DNA of 64,000 nt, taken from NCBI GenBank assembly GCA_000697355.1, contig JNEN01001206.1, positions 62,001 through 126,000 on the forward strand, given 5' to 3'. The first letter of the stretch is position 1; every line of letters starts with the position of its first letter. Origin of the DNA: Syncephalastrum monosporum B8922. Its lineage: Eukaryota > Mucoromycota > Mucoromycetes > Mucorales > Syncephalastraceae. The translations under genes were made by a program, and so were the position numbers. Below the pieces are notes generated by a model. That model did no database searches, was not told the DNA's origin, and worked only from the letters and a program-made list of their open reading frames with translations. Shown piece after piece: positions 36,198 through 48,810 of this stretch.

Positions 36198-36417
36198 ATA
36201 ATATATACACAACTTCTTCTGTTTTACGTCCATCATATTGCTACTTATCTTTCTTCTTTTTTTGCGCTTCTTACACGCTAAGCACTCTGGCTCCTTTTTT
36301 TTGTCTCAAAATTTTGTGTGACGCCGCGCAAAAAGAAAGTGGCGCCTCACAATGCCCGCGCCATGCTGTCAAGTAAGGCGATAAAAGCTTTTTTTTTTTT
36401 TTCACATAAAAAAAATA

Positions 36418-37910
36418 ATGGGTGCTGAGAAGAAACGACCGAGAGGTTTGGCAGCACAGAAGGCGGCCAAGAAGGCCAAGACAGATACGCCTGAAGACGC
36501 GAGCAATGCTCAGACCGTTGTCCTTGACAAAATGGTCGAGGAAGGCGATGAAGTCGGCGAGGCTGCCGCCCTGTTCGAGAGCGCAATGGAGAAAGCAGGT
36601 AACTTGCGGTCAATGTCTTTTTATTCGAACCGATCTGCCCGCTGCAGGGCATATAATCTGCCAAACCAAGCATTCTAGTAGCTCAACGCGTCTCTGTCTG
36701 TTTTTTTTTTCCCTCTTGTAGAGACCGATCTGCCTGCCGCGCTGCAACTGCTACGCGGTACGATCCACGAGTCTGACCGGATCCTGCGCAACGCACCAGA
36801 GGAAGCTACCAAACAGCCGGCCCAGTTCTATCTGACGTATGGCTCGGCCCTATACGAACTTGGCCGCTTGACCGATGAAGAAGAGTTCGAGCCCTTCCTG
36901 GAAGCAGCGGAGGAGCGCTTACAGGATGGTCTTGATCATTATCGCGACGATGCAGATAGCAAGCTGCTGGTTGCCAAGATGGAAGTCGCGCTCGCAAAGG
37001 TCTGGATTGCCAAGGTAACCTGCGTTAGTATCCTAAGCAACCGGTCGCATAAAGTCTGAAACTGACCTGGTCTGTTGTTATAGGCTGCAGCTGAAATCAC
37101 CGACGAAGGTAGCAAGGTTCCGGAAATGGCCATGAACGCGCTCGCCCTTGTCAAGAAATCGCTCGGGCCAAGCGAAATTAAGGGTATGCCTCTCGTTGAG
37201 CTCGCAGCCATTATGCAGACCCACGGTGACCTGTACAGCGACCTCCAGAATAAACAACCGTTTTTGGACTGGGCTGAGGAGGTTCTTCAAAATGCTTATA
37301 AAGGTAAGTGCCTGAAGAGAAAGGACGGCGTAGTAAGATGCCTCCACCCGAAAAATGGGGTGTGCCAAGTTACCACCTTTCGTCTTCGCTTATTGGTGCG
37401 GATTGGTTGGCTCATATAATGAATCTGGTTACAGAGGAACCTGAGAACGGCCGTATTGCCCGAGAACTCGGAATGGGTCAGCTGGTCATTGCCAATTATT
37501 GGATGGATCAGGCCGATCAAGACGATGAGAACGACGACGAAAATGACGATGAGAAGGAGCAAGAAGCCGGTCCTGAGACGGAAAAGGCCCTCAGTGCCAT
37601 CAAGAATGGTAACAAAGAGGTGGAGAATGGCACTCAAGCATATTAATCACTCGTTTCTTTGTTAGCGAAATCCTATTTCGAACAGGCTATATCCAAGATG
37701 CAACAAGTGCTGCCTCAGAGCCACGCGGACCTGGCCGAGGCATGTTTGAACCTCGCTCTTCTGGAGAATGAAGATGAAGAAGGTACCAACTACAAGGCCG
37801 CACTGGACCATATCCGCAAAGCCCAAGAGGTTGCCAAGCAACAACAAATAGAATATAGTCTTCCTGAAGGTCTCCAGAATTTCTGGGACGAAAGCCAGGA
37901 AGAGGAATAA
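36418..37910 (+). CDS. Ett1/Nro1-like TPR-type protein
   Basis: Five exons give about 400 residues. A basic start (GAEKKRPRGLAAQKAAKKAK) looks like a nuclear signal. It is followed by helical hairpins: LPAALQLLRGTIHESDRIL, FYLTYGSALYELGRL, MGQLVIANYWMDQAD and AKSYFEQAISKMQQVLP with HADLAEACLNLALLE. The order and the acidic tract (DENDDENDDEKEQE) fit the fungal Nro1/Ett1 family. S. pombe Nro1 inhibits the oxygen-sensing Ofd1 dioxygenase; budding yeast Ett1 affects translation termination. Assignment is from overall architecture rather than a catalytic motif. The gene starts 220 bases after RICTOR on the same strand. Confidence 0.72.
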
Positions 37911-39124
37911 TAGCCATGATAAAAAATAAAGTCGCATATGCAATCAGTTTGCACACACCTGTCATAGCGTGCTGGCCACTGCTGCACCATGCTTGAGCTA
38001 GCATGTTGTCCCTTTTTTTCTTTTTTTGCCCACGATGTTCAGACTGACAAAATATACAGCTGCGTGTGTGTGTGCACGCGCCTCCGAGCCTCCACCATGC
38101 CTGTCAAACATAAGCGGGCCAGCAACTGTGAAGAGCAACTGACCGAAAATGCTTTTGGGTGTGTGAAAGGCACGTTGCTATGTACATGTGTATGTGTATG
38201 GGTTTGTTAAAAGACCGTAAAAAGAAACGAAAAGGCGCCATGACACAATGGGAGGCTCAAGTATATGAGAGTACATCTGTACACTACGCCACAGAAGCCG
38301 CGGCATAGTGCTGGAAATGGGAGGAGTTTCGAACGCTGATTCGGTTGGGAAAGCACGGCCCGGGCAGAAGGAGAAAGGCGACACAGCAAAGGAGAGAGCG
38401 TGTGTATATCGCCTGGAAAAGGAATAAATCTTAGGTGAGACTTTTCACTTGGGTCGCGTGGGTAAGTTCAAGGAAAGCAGAGAAAAGGCGAAAATCGTTT
38501 AATTGGACCAATGCCAAGCAAGAAAACGAAGGAAATCCGGGCATAGTAGCTCCCAGTATACTGTGCACCCGAGATAAGTTTGTACCGACATTGTTTAAGA
38601 CCGCTGAGTGCGGGGAAAATGGTTATGAGAATGTGGGGTAAAGTGTATGCGCTATTCCTTTCTGCTGTTCCATTATGCTTTTTGACCCTTAAAGTATAGG
38701 TTTTCCTTTCTTTATTCACTTTTGACACCTGTGAGAGGATAGCGCAGGCCGGGACAAAGGAGGAAATAAGATCTCGATCGTCTTCCACGAGAGGCATTAT
38801 TCTTCGTTTTTGTTTAGAGAATTTCACATCGCTGCTGTTTTCGTCATGCCAGAGCAGATAAATTATATACGCCTGACGGATCTAGGTTACACCTCTTTCT
38901 CACACACATACAAAACACATTCGCAAACATACGTACCCAATGTGTATTGCTACGTATACGTAGATGGGAGAGAATACTAAAAGGAGAAAAAAGAGAGCAA
39001 TACAATCTTTTCCATATAAAAGGGATGCCACCTGTCATGTATTATTTTTTACTATTAAGAACCTCTCACTTTACAACTTATTCCCTACTTATAATCCGCA
39101 TATTTGCATACGCATATCAAAGCC
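37911..39124. other. Intergenic, 1.2 kb; promoter of the GPR1/FUN34-type gene
   Basis: No exon chain seen. A TATAAAAG box lies at 39015-39022, about 100 bases before the next ATG. Confidence 0.55.
39015..39022 (+). promoter_or_regulatory. TATA box of the GPR1/FUN34-type gene
   Basis: TATAAAAG, 103 bases upstream of the ATG at 39125, with a C/T-rich stretch after it. Confidence 0.5.
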
Positions 39125-39820
39125 ATGAGTACTGAGAAGCCCCAAGTTGATTACCACGAGACGATCGATGTGGTTTCCAATAGCTCGGTAGAGCAACAGG
39201 TCCGCGATATCATCGCCAAGCTGCAGCAAGAAGGTCAAGTCTCGCCCCCTAAAAAGGTCGCCAATCCCATCACAATTGGCTTTGGCAGTTTTGCACTTTG
39301 CAGTTTTGTCCTCGGTCTGTTCAACGCAGGTATCATTACTGATCTGCCTCAGGTGGCGGTGGGTGTCGCGCTCGGCAACGGCGCCATTGGCCAGCTTGTT
39401 GCAGCTATTGCCTTACTCTGTCAGGGCGATACATTCTCGTCCACGACATTCATGATGTACTCCGGCTTCTTCTTTGCCTATACCCTGATGTTCTGCTCCG
39501 GATCCGGTTTCCTTGAGGCCACAACCGCAAACGGAGTGCACGACCTAAATCAATGCATGGGTTTGATCCAGCTGGCGTATGCGTGCGTCACGGCATGTTA
39601 CTTCCTTGGCAGTCTGCGAATGCCTATCGTGATCCGCATTGTTTTGGCGCTCGTCTTCTGCTGTTACTTTTTTGGTTGTCTGGGTGCCTTTACTGGCATC
39701 GTCGCTCTTACCAAGTTAGGAGGCTGGTTCTCCTTTGCCTTGGCTATTGGCTCTTGGTACATTATGTGTGCGATGCTCTACGACGAAGAGCATACTTGGA
39801 TTAAGCTTCCCCTTTTCTAA
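39125..39820 (+). CDS. Acetate/ammonium-type transporter, GPR1/FUN34/YaaH family
   Basis: One intronless frame of 231 residues. The first 65 residues are hydrophilic; then come the family NPxxxGxG-type motif (NPITIGFGSFALCSFVLGLF) and six hydrophobic helices. Signature parts include FNAGI, GNGAIGQLVAAI, TFSSTTFMMYSGFFFAYTLM and KLGGWFSFALAIGSWYIMCA. Family members (Ato1/Ady2, Gpr1) carry acetate or other monocarboxylates, or affect ammonium export, in the plasma membrane. ATG 39125 was chosen because the frame upstream has no other ATG. The TATA box and lack of introns suggest a regulated, possibly carbon-responsive gene; that is inference. Confidence 0.92.
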   Translation: MSTEKPQVDYHETIDVVSNSSVEQQVRDIIAKLQQEGQVSPPKKVANPITIGFGSFALCSFVLGLFNAGIITDLPQVAVGVALGNGAIGQLVAAIALLCQGDTFSSTTFMMYSGFFFAYTLMFCSGSGFLEATTANGVHDLNQCMGLIQLAYACVTACYFLGSLRMPIVIRIVLALVFCCYFFGCLGAFTGIVALTKLGGWFSFALAIGSWYIMCAMLYDEEHTWIKLPLF

Positions 39821-40131
39821 GTTCCTTAATCCTATCCTACACGTATCCCAATGTATTTCTTGTTTTTATCATGACATATCCCTTTACCTATTGTACTCCA
39901 CAAATTATTACAAACGCCTGTATGTACACATTTTACCGTGCCGTTGTTTGGCGTCCATACATAAAGTTTCCAACTATTTGCACACTTGTGCATACTCTGT
40001 CAATGAACTGTGATGAAAATAGATGCAGTGTTATATATATTTGCGGTATTTTGTGTCGATTTATCTTGTTATAGTGAGTGTGATGTAAAATGTATATACA
40101 CTTGTGCGTGTGCGTGTGCGTGCGTGTTTTG
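39821..40131. other. Convergent 3' regions, no gene
   Basis: 310 bases between the stops of the transporter and the DYRK gene. Contains a GT-rich microsatellite (about 40099-40127, GTGCGTGTGCGT units). Confidence 0.6.
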
Positions 40132-43100
40132 TTAATGGTGACGAGCAAAATAATAATCGTCTACATCAATGGCGGCGGAGCTCTTGCGGCGTGTAGTATA
40201 AGTTCCGGTTTTGCCATCAAAAACAGTGAATTGCTCTCCCGAGTTGGGTTGCTGGTATCTATGACTGCCACTGGAGCTATGGTGATGTTGCGAAGTGGTG
40301 CTTGTGCTACTACTACTACTACTACCCTGAAGAAGCCAGTCGTGGCGTAGCGCATCATACGGACGCATACGCCGATCTGGATCCCAACGCAAGCAGCGCG
40401 AAATAAAGTCAATAAATAGAGGATCATTGCATCGAAGCGCATAAGGGATGGATTTTGCGCCTGGACGTCGTCGTCGACCTTTGGAGTTGGTCACCGGACG
40501 CGGATTTCCGCTAGAATCTTAAATAGCATAAGTTCAGTCCTCCTGTTTACTGTCGAGCTCATCAACTTACCAAAAAAGAGCTTGCGCCGGCTACTCCGCT
40601 CCACTAGATAGTTGTCAGGCGCGCCCAAGACTTCCATAATACACGCCAACTGCTCCTGTTCGCTTTCTCCAGGGAAGATGGGCATGCCAGTGTACAGCTC
40701 AGCGAGAATGCAGCCCAAACTCCACATATCGATGGGTAAGCCGTATGACATGCCCATGATGACTTCAGGGGCACGATAGAATCGACTCTGGATATAGGTA
40801 TAAACTACAAGAGTTGAGCTGTTGTCAGAAAGAAACCTCATCTTTTCCGTGCACCTCCTACCTCTTTCATTCTCCAAGCAACTGCTGCCAAAATCAATGA
40901 CTTTGAGCGTGCTTTTGGCTGGGTGCTTGAGCAAGATATTCTAGACGAAACATAAACACTCTGACCCATCTCACCGACATGCATGCTTACCTCCGGTTTC
41001 AGATCACAATGAATAACGCGGTGGTCGTGCAAGAGGCATAACGACTGGAGCAACTGTATGGTAAACCTGGAACCGGTATCATAAGCCCTCAGTCATTACC
41101 GCCCGAAATATTTTTGCGTTCTCTCACCTGCGGATTAAGCTCAAGCTAAAGCCTTGGAAGTGGTTGCTCTTGATAAATTCGTAGAGGTTGATACTGAGAC
41201 ACTCGAAGGCGACGCACAGATGGTTCCGGAAATAGAAGTAATCGGTCATGCGGATGTTGTGAAACTTATCTTCCGGGTCCCATTCGACCAAGCTCTTGAG
41301 AATCTTAACTTCAGTCATGGCCTGGGCATGGAAACGCTTCTTATTGCGGATCAGCTTGATGGCGACCGCCTCACCCGTCTTGTGATCCATGCACTTGACG
41401 ACTTGGCCGAATGATCCGCTTCCGAGTACTTCGAGTACTTCATAGCGATACCGGAGATGGTCTTGGAGCACAATGTGATAGTCACCGCGCTCGTCGTCGT
41501 ATCCAAAGTTACATTGCGGCTGGTCTGGATTGCCTTTTATCTTGCGCGCGTGCGGTCCCATGAAATATATGTGTGGATAGTCGAGAATTTCCGCTTGCTC
41601 GTATGCCGTCAGATATGGCGAGTAGTATTTCAGGGCGGTCTGCGGCGATTTAGGCATGCGCGCCATGGTTGGCGAGACCTGAGCGAGCTCCGGCGCTGCT
41701 GCAGGTGGATCGGACTCACTTCCCATATAATCGTCGAGATAACCATACGCGCCCTGCCCGTTATCGCCATAGAAGCCTTCATCAATGCTATGCTGCGCTA
41801 CCATCGACTGCAGCTTGTCATGCAGACTCAGCGTACGTGCGCGCTCCTTGTCTTTCTCGAGTGCTTCTATCTCTGCCGACGCGACCGAGTTCTTGCGGCT
41901 CGTCGCGGCATGAAGCGAGGCAGCACGGCTTACAGATGTGGTCGTGGTCGAGCTCGTCTTGCGGCAGCGAGGCGAATCCTCCTTGGGGGCTGTGAGCGAT
42001 TGTTTGCGGGACAGTGTCAGGGTCCGCATGGGTTTGGTGCGGGGCGAGACATTGGCGGCCGGGGTCACGGATGTAGGCGGGGTCAGGCCTTGCTGGGGAC
42101 GCGCCCGACGGGGATGGCGCCGCCGTTTAGTCTTTCCGTCTTCGCCGACCACTATCTCTTCTTCGCTACTCGTGAAGCCAACAGGTGTCACGTCGGCCGA
42201 GCGCGAAAGCGACGAGTGTTTCCGGATAGGGATGCGGGTGGGCGTGAGTGCCTTGTGAGGTGACTTGGACGGTGCCTTGCGCAGCGAGCCACTGTCAGGG
42301 ATCAACATTGTGATAGGTTCGACCTTCATGGGCGGAAGGGGCATGGCTGGTACGGGCGGAGGAACTGCCAGACTGCCGGGTAGCGTCTGTAGAGCAACTT
42401 AGAAATGAGGACTTCACTAAACTGATCATATCACGTTACCTTGCCACGTTTGCGAACAGTACTGGTCTGAGTAGTGGAAGAAGGATCAGGCTGTGCAGGT
42501 GGTGCATTTTCGGTCTTGTCTTTCAATTTGGACGTTTTGGATGTGCTGCGTTTTCGCCATAAAGAGGTGAAACTTTCCTTGACACTCTCAGGACGGGACA
42601 TGCGCCTTTCAGAAGACTTCTTCGTCTTTGTATCCTCAGGGTCACTGTCTTCCACATCACCAAAGGATGAATGGCGGCTAGTCTTTCGGCGCAGTGACCT
42701 TCGGGACGATCGCGGTTGCTGTTGTCGCAGCTGCTGCTGTTGCTGCTGGTGCTCATCCCCTGAGACGGCCGCCGGTCCTGAGCTCGCGCTGCTTGCTCGA
42801 CTCTGGGCGTGGTTGACCTCGAGGTGACCAGACGAGTCCTTTTTGGCGACTGAGTGGTGCTTGGGCACAGGTGGCACAGGTGGAATAATCTCAGGCTCGT
42901 CCACTTCATACTGCTCCGCCGATTGGTGGCGGCGTCGCGCGATTGATCCAAAATGACCAGCAGCTGGTAAAGGAGGCGGCGGCGACTCTGCACCCGAGGA
43001 AGGCGATTTTCTTCGGTCGACCGCCAAGCTATGGGTGCGTGAACTACTGCGGGTCTTTTTCAGGAACGTCGCAGGTAAGCTCTGGCGACCTGCACTGGTG

Positions 43101-44323
43101 GTGGTGCCGGTGTTGGCCGTAGTGGCAGCGGCTTCTTTACTGGAGCGATTGCGGTCTTTTCCGAGGCTAAGTCTGCGTTTGACGTTGCTGAGCACGTTGG
43201 CTGTCAGGTGCTGATCTGCACGACGCGATTTGTTACTTTGTTCGGTCACTTCAGCGCGTGGGGCTGTTATGCCGACTGCAGAGGTGGCCCTGGGTGTTTC
43301 GAGCTCGACCTTGATTTGTTTGACGTCAACATTGGGCATACTCGGCAACTGTTCCATTCCACGGTCGGACTGAGGTGGTGGAGGAGGCGAGCGCAGGACA
43401 CGCGACCGAGAACGCGGGGTCCGATGCGAGGATGACAGCGATTGTTTCATCTCTAATTCATCTGCAGGTGACTGCCAAGAACTAATATTGCTGCTGTTAT
43501 TGTTGCTGCTGCTGCCGTTGTTATTTTGTGATCGACGTATGTCGCGCAGCGACTTGGCTTTAGGACGCAGTGACACCTTAGACTCGCCGGTATCAACTGC
43601 AGACAATCGACGACCGGCCTTTGAGGAGGATTTCTTTTGCAATGGCTTTGGATCATCTATGGAAAAGAGATCCAAATCAAACGTGCTGACTTTGGAGATA
43701 TCTGAGTCAATCGAGGCCTGGCGGTCGCGGTGAGAATGTGAGCCGATGGGACGCAGAGCAGGTTGATAATATTCGGCATGGTGTTTCTGGTTGTTGCTAC
43801 CTGAGGAGGCATGCCGCCTAAGACTGGATTTCGGCACAGATGATGAAGAAGAAGACGAGGGTGAATGGAGAATCGAGGAGCTGCGCGTCGGTACGACTGG
43901 CAAAGTCAGGTTGCTCTCATTGGCTGCCTTGGATGCCTTTTTGCTCAGCTTGGATTCGAAAGCGCTGAGCAGGCTCTTGCGTCGACCCTTGCGAGGTGTT
44001 GGCGGTGGTTGACTTGGATCGTCAAAGCTTGTATCTGCATGTGACGCAAATGCTTCGAGGACCTGGTCACGGTTGAGGCCACGATCAGTCGACTCAGCTT
44101 GGTAGCTGTGTGAATGGTCATCGCTATGGTCGTTGTTATGGTTGTTGCTGTGGTGCATAGCGTGAAACATATTTCTTAAACTTTTGCGACGAGTTATGCG
44201 TGGGTTGGGCATCGTGTCTGCCTTGTTGTGCAGATTTTTTGTCGACGAGCTCGGTCCGGCTGGCATGGACGTCTTGCGATGGGACCATGACTCATACGGT
44301 TCAGAAACGGTGGGGTACGACAT
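40132..44323 (-). CDS. DYRK-family dual-specificity kinase (Pom1/DYRK2-like)
   Basis: Six or more exons give about 1,250 residues. The first 800 or so residues are disordered, with Ser/Arg/Lys-rich runs and Pro clusters. A DYRK-homology segment ([14 protein letters not shown]) sits directly before the kinase domain. The domain shows [40 protein letters not shown] and the activation loop [15 protein letters not shown], whose second Tyr is the autophosphorylated residue in DYRKs. A tail after the kinase is Ser/Thr/His-rich. Exon 1 spans 44323-42440. Fungal Pom1-type kinases control polarity and cell-size signalling; the DH-box favours class II DYRK over Yak1. The first ATG of the frame was taken. 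Confidence 0.9.
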
Positions 44324-46439
44324 GCCGCAGTAAGGGGATAATAAGCGTGAAAGGCTCTGTATGGTAGCCTAACACGATTGAGGATGATCGCCGATGGGCA
44401 GACAGAACAGAAAAGAACAGAACGAAATGAGAGGAAAGAAGAAGTTTAGGTAGTGATGAGACAGAGATGACGGGAGGAAGAGAGAAAGAAAAAAAAAAAA
44501 GCTAGATGTAATAATAGAGCTGGCCCAGTCGAGGACCATGCGCCGTACAGGTGGCCCCTGAAATGAAAAGTAAAAAGCAGATAATTTGCAAGATGATTTA
44601 ATGCATCTTATTTTATTTTTATTTTTGTCGGTCTGTGTGCCTCGTAATAATAATACAGGTCGAATGGTTCACTACTACTGCACACGTACTACTTTATACA
44701 GGACAATGCATAAACACATGCACCTAGCCAGATTGTACATACTTGAGTATGGTAAAAGAAAAGGAATAGGGGAGAATCGTGGGTGTACAAGCGAAGTAAA
44801 GATAGGCCATCTGTCTGTGCACTGAGTGACATAAAACACGGTCATTTTACGTACATGCATGATTCATGTAAAACTCCAGTTTCCAGGAAGGGCAGGGTAG
44901 ACGGCATTATGATGGTGGTTTATCAGTTCTGTCGTGTCGCCGTGGCAACTTTTTTTTTCTTTTCGTGCGACGGTAGCTTTTTTTTTCGGGGCCGATGAGA
45001 GCACACGTCTTATTCTCCCCAGTTGTTTCAAGCAAGAACGGACGCTGATTGCGCCGTCAACAATAAACAAAGAAACATTACATTTTGAGTCGAGGTGGTG
45101 CGCGCACGCGTGTGATTGTGTATCGCTCTTTCGGAAAGGGGGCGAAAGAGAAGGGAGCAAAGGCGACCGTTCCAACACTAAAAAAATCACAGTGCGGCAT
45201 ATAAGACCCCTTTTCCCTTAAACTTCTATACTTTTTTGTTTGACCGTCAGCGTATGACGCAATCGGATTGATAATCTTCTGTTCTGAGTCACTCTCCCGA
45301 CCCAGTCAATACTGTATATGTCTGTGTATGTGTATATCAAAAGCACAGACTTGTGTACTATCGTGCGGAATAGCGCGTTGAAATAGCCTGCCACCTTGGG
45401 CTCAAGGATGGGTTTAATACCGAAACAAGGTTGGAAACGATGTACCTGCGTATGTTTCTATCCAACGACAAAGGAGGATGATAGAAGCGCTTATGTATAG
45501 ACGCAAAGTATGCCTAAAAAAAGAGGACTGGTCTTCATGGTACTGTTCGTCACCGACTAAACTGTAACACACGAATCAAGCTAAAGCAGTTCGGATCGGA
45601 CGGACCGGTATTTGTTTTTAGTGCGCGTAAGTGGATGATTAAGGGGGAGAGAGAGTAGAGGATGTCACCAGAAAGAGATGGAGCGAGGGCCATGAAAGGC
45701 GGCTGCCACTGTTTAGTTGCTTGTTGACGGGTAATGTGCTTTGTGTGTAATGTAGTGTTATTATGGTGATTCCCTTTGCATTTTTGGGGGTCCTAAGAAA
45801 ATAAGGGGACATGTTTTCGGTACGATCCGGAAAGAGAAAGAATGCTGACTGAATGCAACAAGCGATCAGACGTATCAAAGAAGAGAGTTCACCAAAAAAT
45901 ACTGAGAGAACGCGCGGGATTTGTTGGCGTGCATACATGAGCCGTATGGCATGCAACATAAAGCTGTTATCGACAGGCGATTTTCTCGTTTCTCCTGTAA
46001 ACGCAGGAGGAGCCAGGATATGAGTTGCTCGACATTAAAACAAAGCTTTTCATGATGCCGAGGCGTATGTTTTTTCACAGAGGGAGTTTTGTTGTAGAAG
46101 GGATGCTAAGCGAGTGCGGGCAAAATGTCCAATCGGTGGACCGGAATGGATCCCCCACACGGGTGGGGTGACACAGGCACCCGGGGCCGGGATGCTCTCA
46201 ACCGATGACCTGACCTGGCGTCGTACACAAGCACACACGCACAAACATAACACATACACACACGCACTCGTTATTGCAATCGGTTTGACTCGAACGGCTT
46301 GGTCGCTTTCTTTCTTCCTTTCCTACCTTTTCATTTCTTTTTCGTCTGCCGACCCCTTCATTGCTCTTCCTTTCTCCCACTCTCTCGCTCCTACTGTTGC
46401 TCCCTTGCTCTCTTATCTTATCTTTTCTTCTTTTCGGAT
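44324..46439. promoter_or_regulatory. Divergent 2.1-kb region between DYRK and the zinc-cluster gene
   Basis: Both flanking genes start here and run outward. No exon chain or RNA gene was recognised. A small GC-rich patch (46120-46220) with a CCCCCACACGGGTGGGG dyad stands out in AT-rich surroundings. The last 150 bases (about 46300-46439) are C/T-rich, as a leader of the zinc-cluster gene. Confidence 0.45.
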
Positions 46440-47930
46440 ATGATGCCGTCCAGCCCGCCACCGAATCGCAGCAGCCCCAACCGACACGTCTTGACCGAAC
46501 GCTGTTATACGGTGCGTACATGTGAGCAGTGCCGACGGCGGCGACGAGCGTGTGACGGACAAAGGCCATGCACGCACTGCGCAGTGGGAGACCTGAACTG
46601 TGTGTACAGCGTCGTTTCGGATCTGCCACGCACGGTGTTTCTGACGTCGACCGCGCGGCGGCTCAGCTCAGGCAGTGCGTGTGAGACCTGTCGTAGGCGC
46701 AAGACCAAATGTGACGGGGCGACGCCGTGTGCATACTGTGCAAGTGCAGGCATTCCATGCGTGAATAACTCGGAGCGCAGAAAACGCTTCATGGGCATCC
46801 CTTCGCCACCCAAGCCGTCTACTTCCGCTGACGCTCCCGATGCAGACGCGATCGACCGGATTGAGGACCGCCTCCAACGGATTGAGAAGCTCATGACCGC
46901 TTTTGCGCCTACTGCAAATAGCCCGCTCAGTTCCCAATCCCAGCCGCCCCACTCGGCCAAGCAGACCGGGCATCATCAGGTGGATCCATCCTTTAGAAAG
47001 CCGCTCTCTTCGCCACCGCCACGAAAACACCGCCATTCGGTCCAGGGCATCTCCGTCGCCAAGGAACAAGCCGAACTACGCACTGCTTATGCCTTAAAAA
47101 AGAAACAAGCAGGTATTACTCCACTCCCTTCTATCCACATGGTCATTTTATACTTCATACAACATGCGTACATGGCTGCTCTACTCATGTGCTATCTCCA
47201 TGTTATGCTCCCCATGGATTTTGTGCGCTTATCAATCTCACATAGGTTTGTCACCTCCGCCGTCGCCTTTCCGATCCGAGACAAACAATGCCGCGGCCAT
47301 CGCCTGTTATACCACTCCTCCCAACAGCGGAGGATCCACCACTTCGAATGTTAATAATCCTAATACCAATAATGTTATCCATGCCGCAGGCAGCCCTCCT
47401 CCTTACCCCCCACAAGCCACTCCCTCTCCCCCGCCACCGCCACTTTCACCTACAGCAATCAACGGCAATAACGATACAACCATGATCCGCCAGAACTCTG
47501 CCCATACTCAGCCCCTCACTTCATCCATGCTTAATCTCACACTCTCGCCTTCCTCGTCCACCTCCTCATCTTCATCCATGCTTCAGCCCCAGTCGTCCAT
47601 GTCTACTCCACAGCGTCACATGACCACTTCTCCTGCGTCCAAGGTCATTCAGACCAGCAGTCCACCTTCATCATCCCGTAGCACAGACTCAGAATGGAAA
47701 CTGTCCTCTGCAAGCATGCCAAGCTTGATGGGTAAATGTAGACATTATAAACGAAATCGTATCTTACGTTCTTGCTTGTAGACCAACTGTCGAAGCGTAC
47801 ATTCGGACCATCTGCCCTCCATTATTCCAATACCCCGTCCAGTAATAAGCCCATCTATGCGCCTTACCCTTTGACTCCCCCTCACGGTTACCCGCGTCAT
47901 GACACGCACACACCGCCTGACGACGCATAG
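46440..47930 (+). CDS. Transcription factor with two tandem Zn2Cys6 clusters
   Basis: Three exons (46440-47112, 47246-47731, 47782-47930) give 435 residues. Two complete binuclear zinc clusters are present. Residues 28-54 and 81-107 both fit C-x2-C-x6-C-x5-C-x2-C-x6-C, with basic runs (CRRRRRAC, CRRRKTKC) between Cys 2 and 3. They are separated by 26 residues. A short coiled-coil-like helix (DRIEDRLQRIEKLM) at about 137-150 may dimerise it. The rest is Ser/Pro/Asn-rich low complexity with a PPPPP run, like an activation domain. No fungal middle-homology region is visible. Zn2Cys6 proteins bind CGG-type half sites; targets are unknown. Most family members carry one cluster, so the duplication is notable. 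Confidence 0.88.
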
Positions 47931-48403
47931 TCAGAGGTCATAGGCCCTCTCCCTCTATGAGCCGAACAGAAAGGCAGATGTATATATATACATATTATAT
48001 ATATATGTATGTATGTTACTATACTATACGATGTATGTACACGCTAACGCGCACACAACAAACACACCCAGCACCACAAAAGCCCATTTTGTTTTCTTTC
48101 CTTGTCCTTCGAACCTAAAAAATGTTTGATACATACGCACAAAAAAGTGTTACTTTCTTAACATGACGACACAGATATCATCGCCATCATATGACACTTG
48201 TTACAGACGATGGGGGAAGGTATCCCATGTTCAGGTCGCGTGCGTCGGCAAAGGGCGACTGAAGGTGCACAGACCATGACGGTAAGAAAGGTCAGCTGAA
48301 ACCCCAGGCTTGACTTTTTTACTTTGGGCCCAGACAACCGAGAGGTGGCTTGGATCAAACACCTGCCACACTTTCTTGTACCTGTCTTCCATTCATTGTT
48401 GTC
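47931..48403. other. Intergenic, 470 bases, with an AT microsatellite
   Basis: Contains an alternating TA/TG stretch at about 47977-48016 just after the stop of the zinc-cluster gene. No gene seen. Confidence 0.6.
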
Positions 48404-48810
48404 ATGTCCTTCAAAGCTGCCAAACGAATCCTTCCTACTCAAATCTATTTCCATGCCTCCCGCCCCATTCCTTCATTAAGTCATGCACGCTCTGTTTTCC
48501 GTTCCTTGGGCCAATTCGGTGAAATGGCAGAATACCGTTTTATGCGGGTAAGTCTAAAGCAGAAGCTTTACTTCCGAACTGACAAAGATAATAGTGTCCT
48601 GAGACACAGAAATACCTGCAATATGGATTCGTAATTTACCGCAACAAGGAAGATGCTGAGCAAGCTTTGAAGACAAAGTTCTTGCAGGTCACCTCCGGAT
48701 TCGATACGCCCTGCGATCTTGCCATCGACAAGACCGGTTCTAGCCGTCGGGAGCACCTCAACGACCGCAAAGACCGTCGTAACAACCGACAACAGCAAGA
48801 GAAGCAGTAA
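48404..48810 (+). CDS. Small protein with a mitochondrial-type presequence, RRM-like
   Basis: Two exons (48404-48547, 48595-48810) give 119 residues. The first 30 residues are basic, hydroxylated and free of acids (SFKAAKRILPTQIYFHASR), which suits a mitochondrial targeting signal. The next part resembles an RNA-recognition-motif core: a helix-like start (SLGQFGEMAEYRFMR), then YLQYGFVIYRNKEDAEQAL, the place of the RNP1 strand and helix 2. The C-terminus is a charged RKDRRNNRQQQEKQ tail. The family could not be named; a role in mitochondrial RNA metabolism is inference. Confidence 0.68.

Noticed and set aside
41457..42263. 268-codon plus-strand frame opposite the DYRK gene
   Set aside because: Antisense to the Ser/Arg-rich DYRK N-terminus; Arg/Cys/Leu-rich shadow.
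46120..46220. GC-rich dyad resembling a structural RNA or tRNA
   Set aside because: No tRNA B-box or cloverleaf can be drawn; left as a note in the promoter region.
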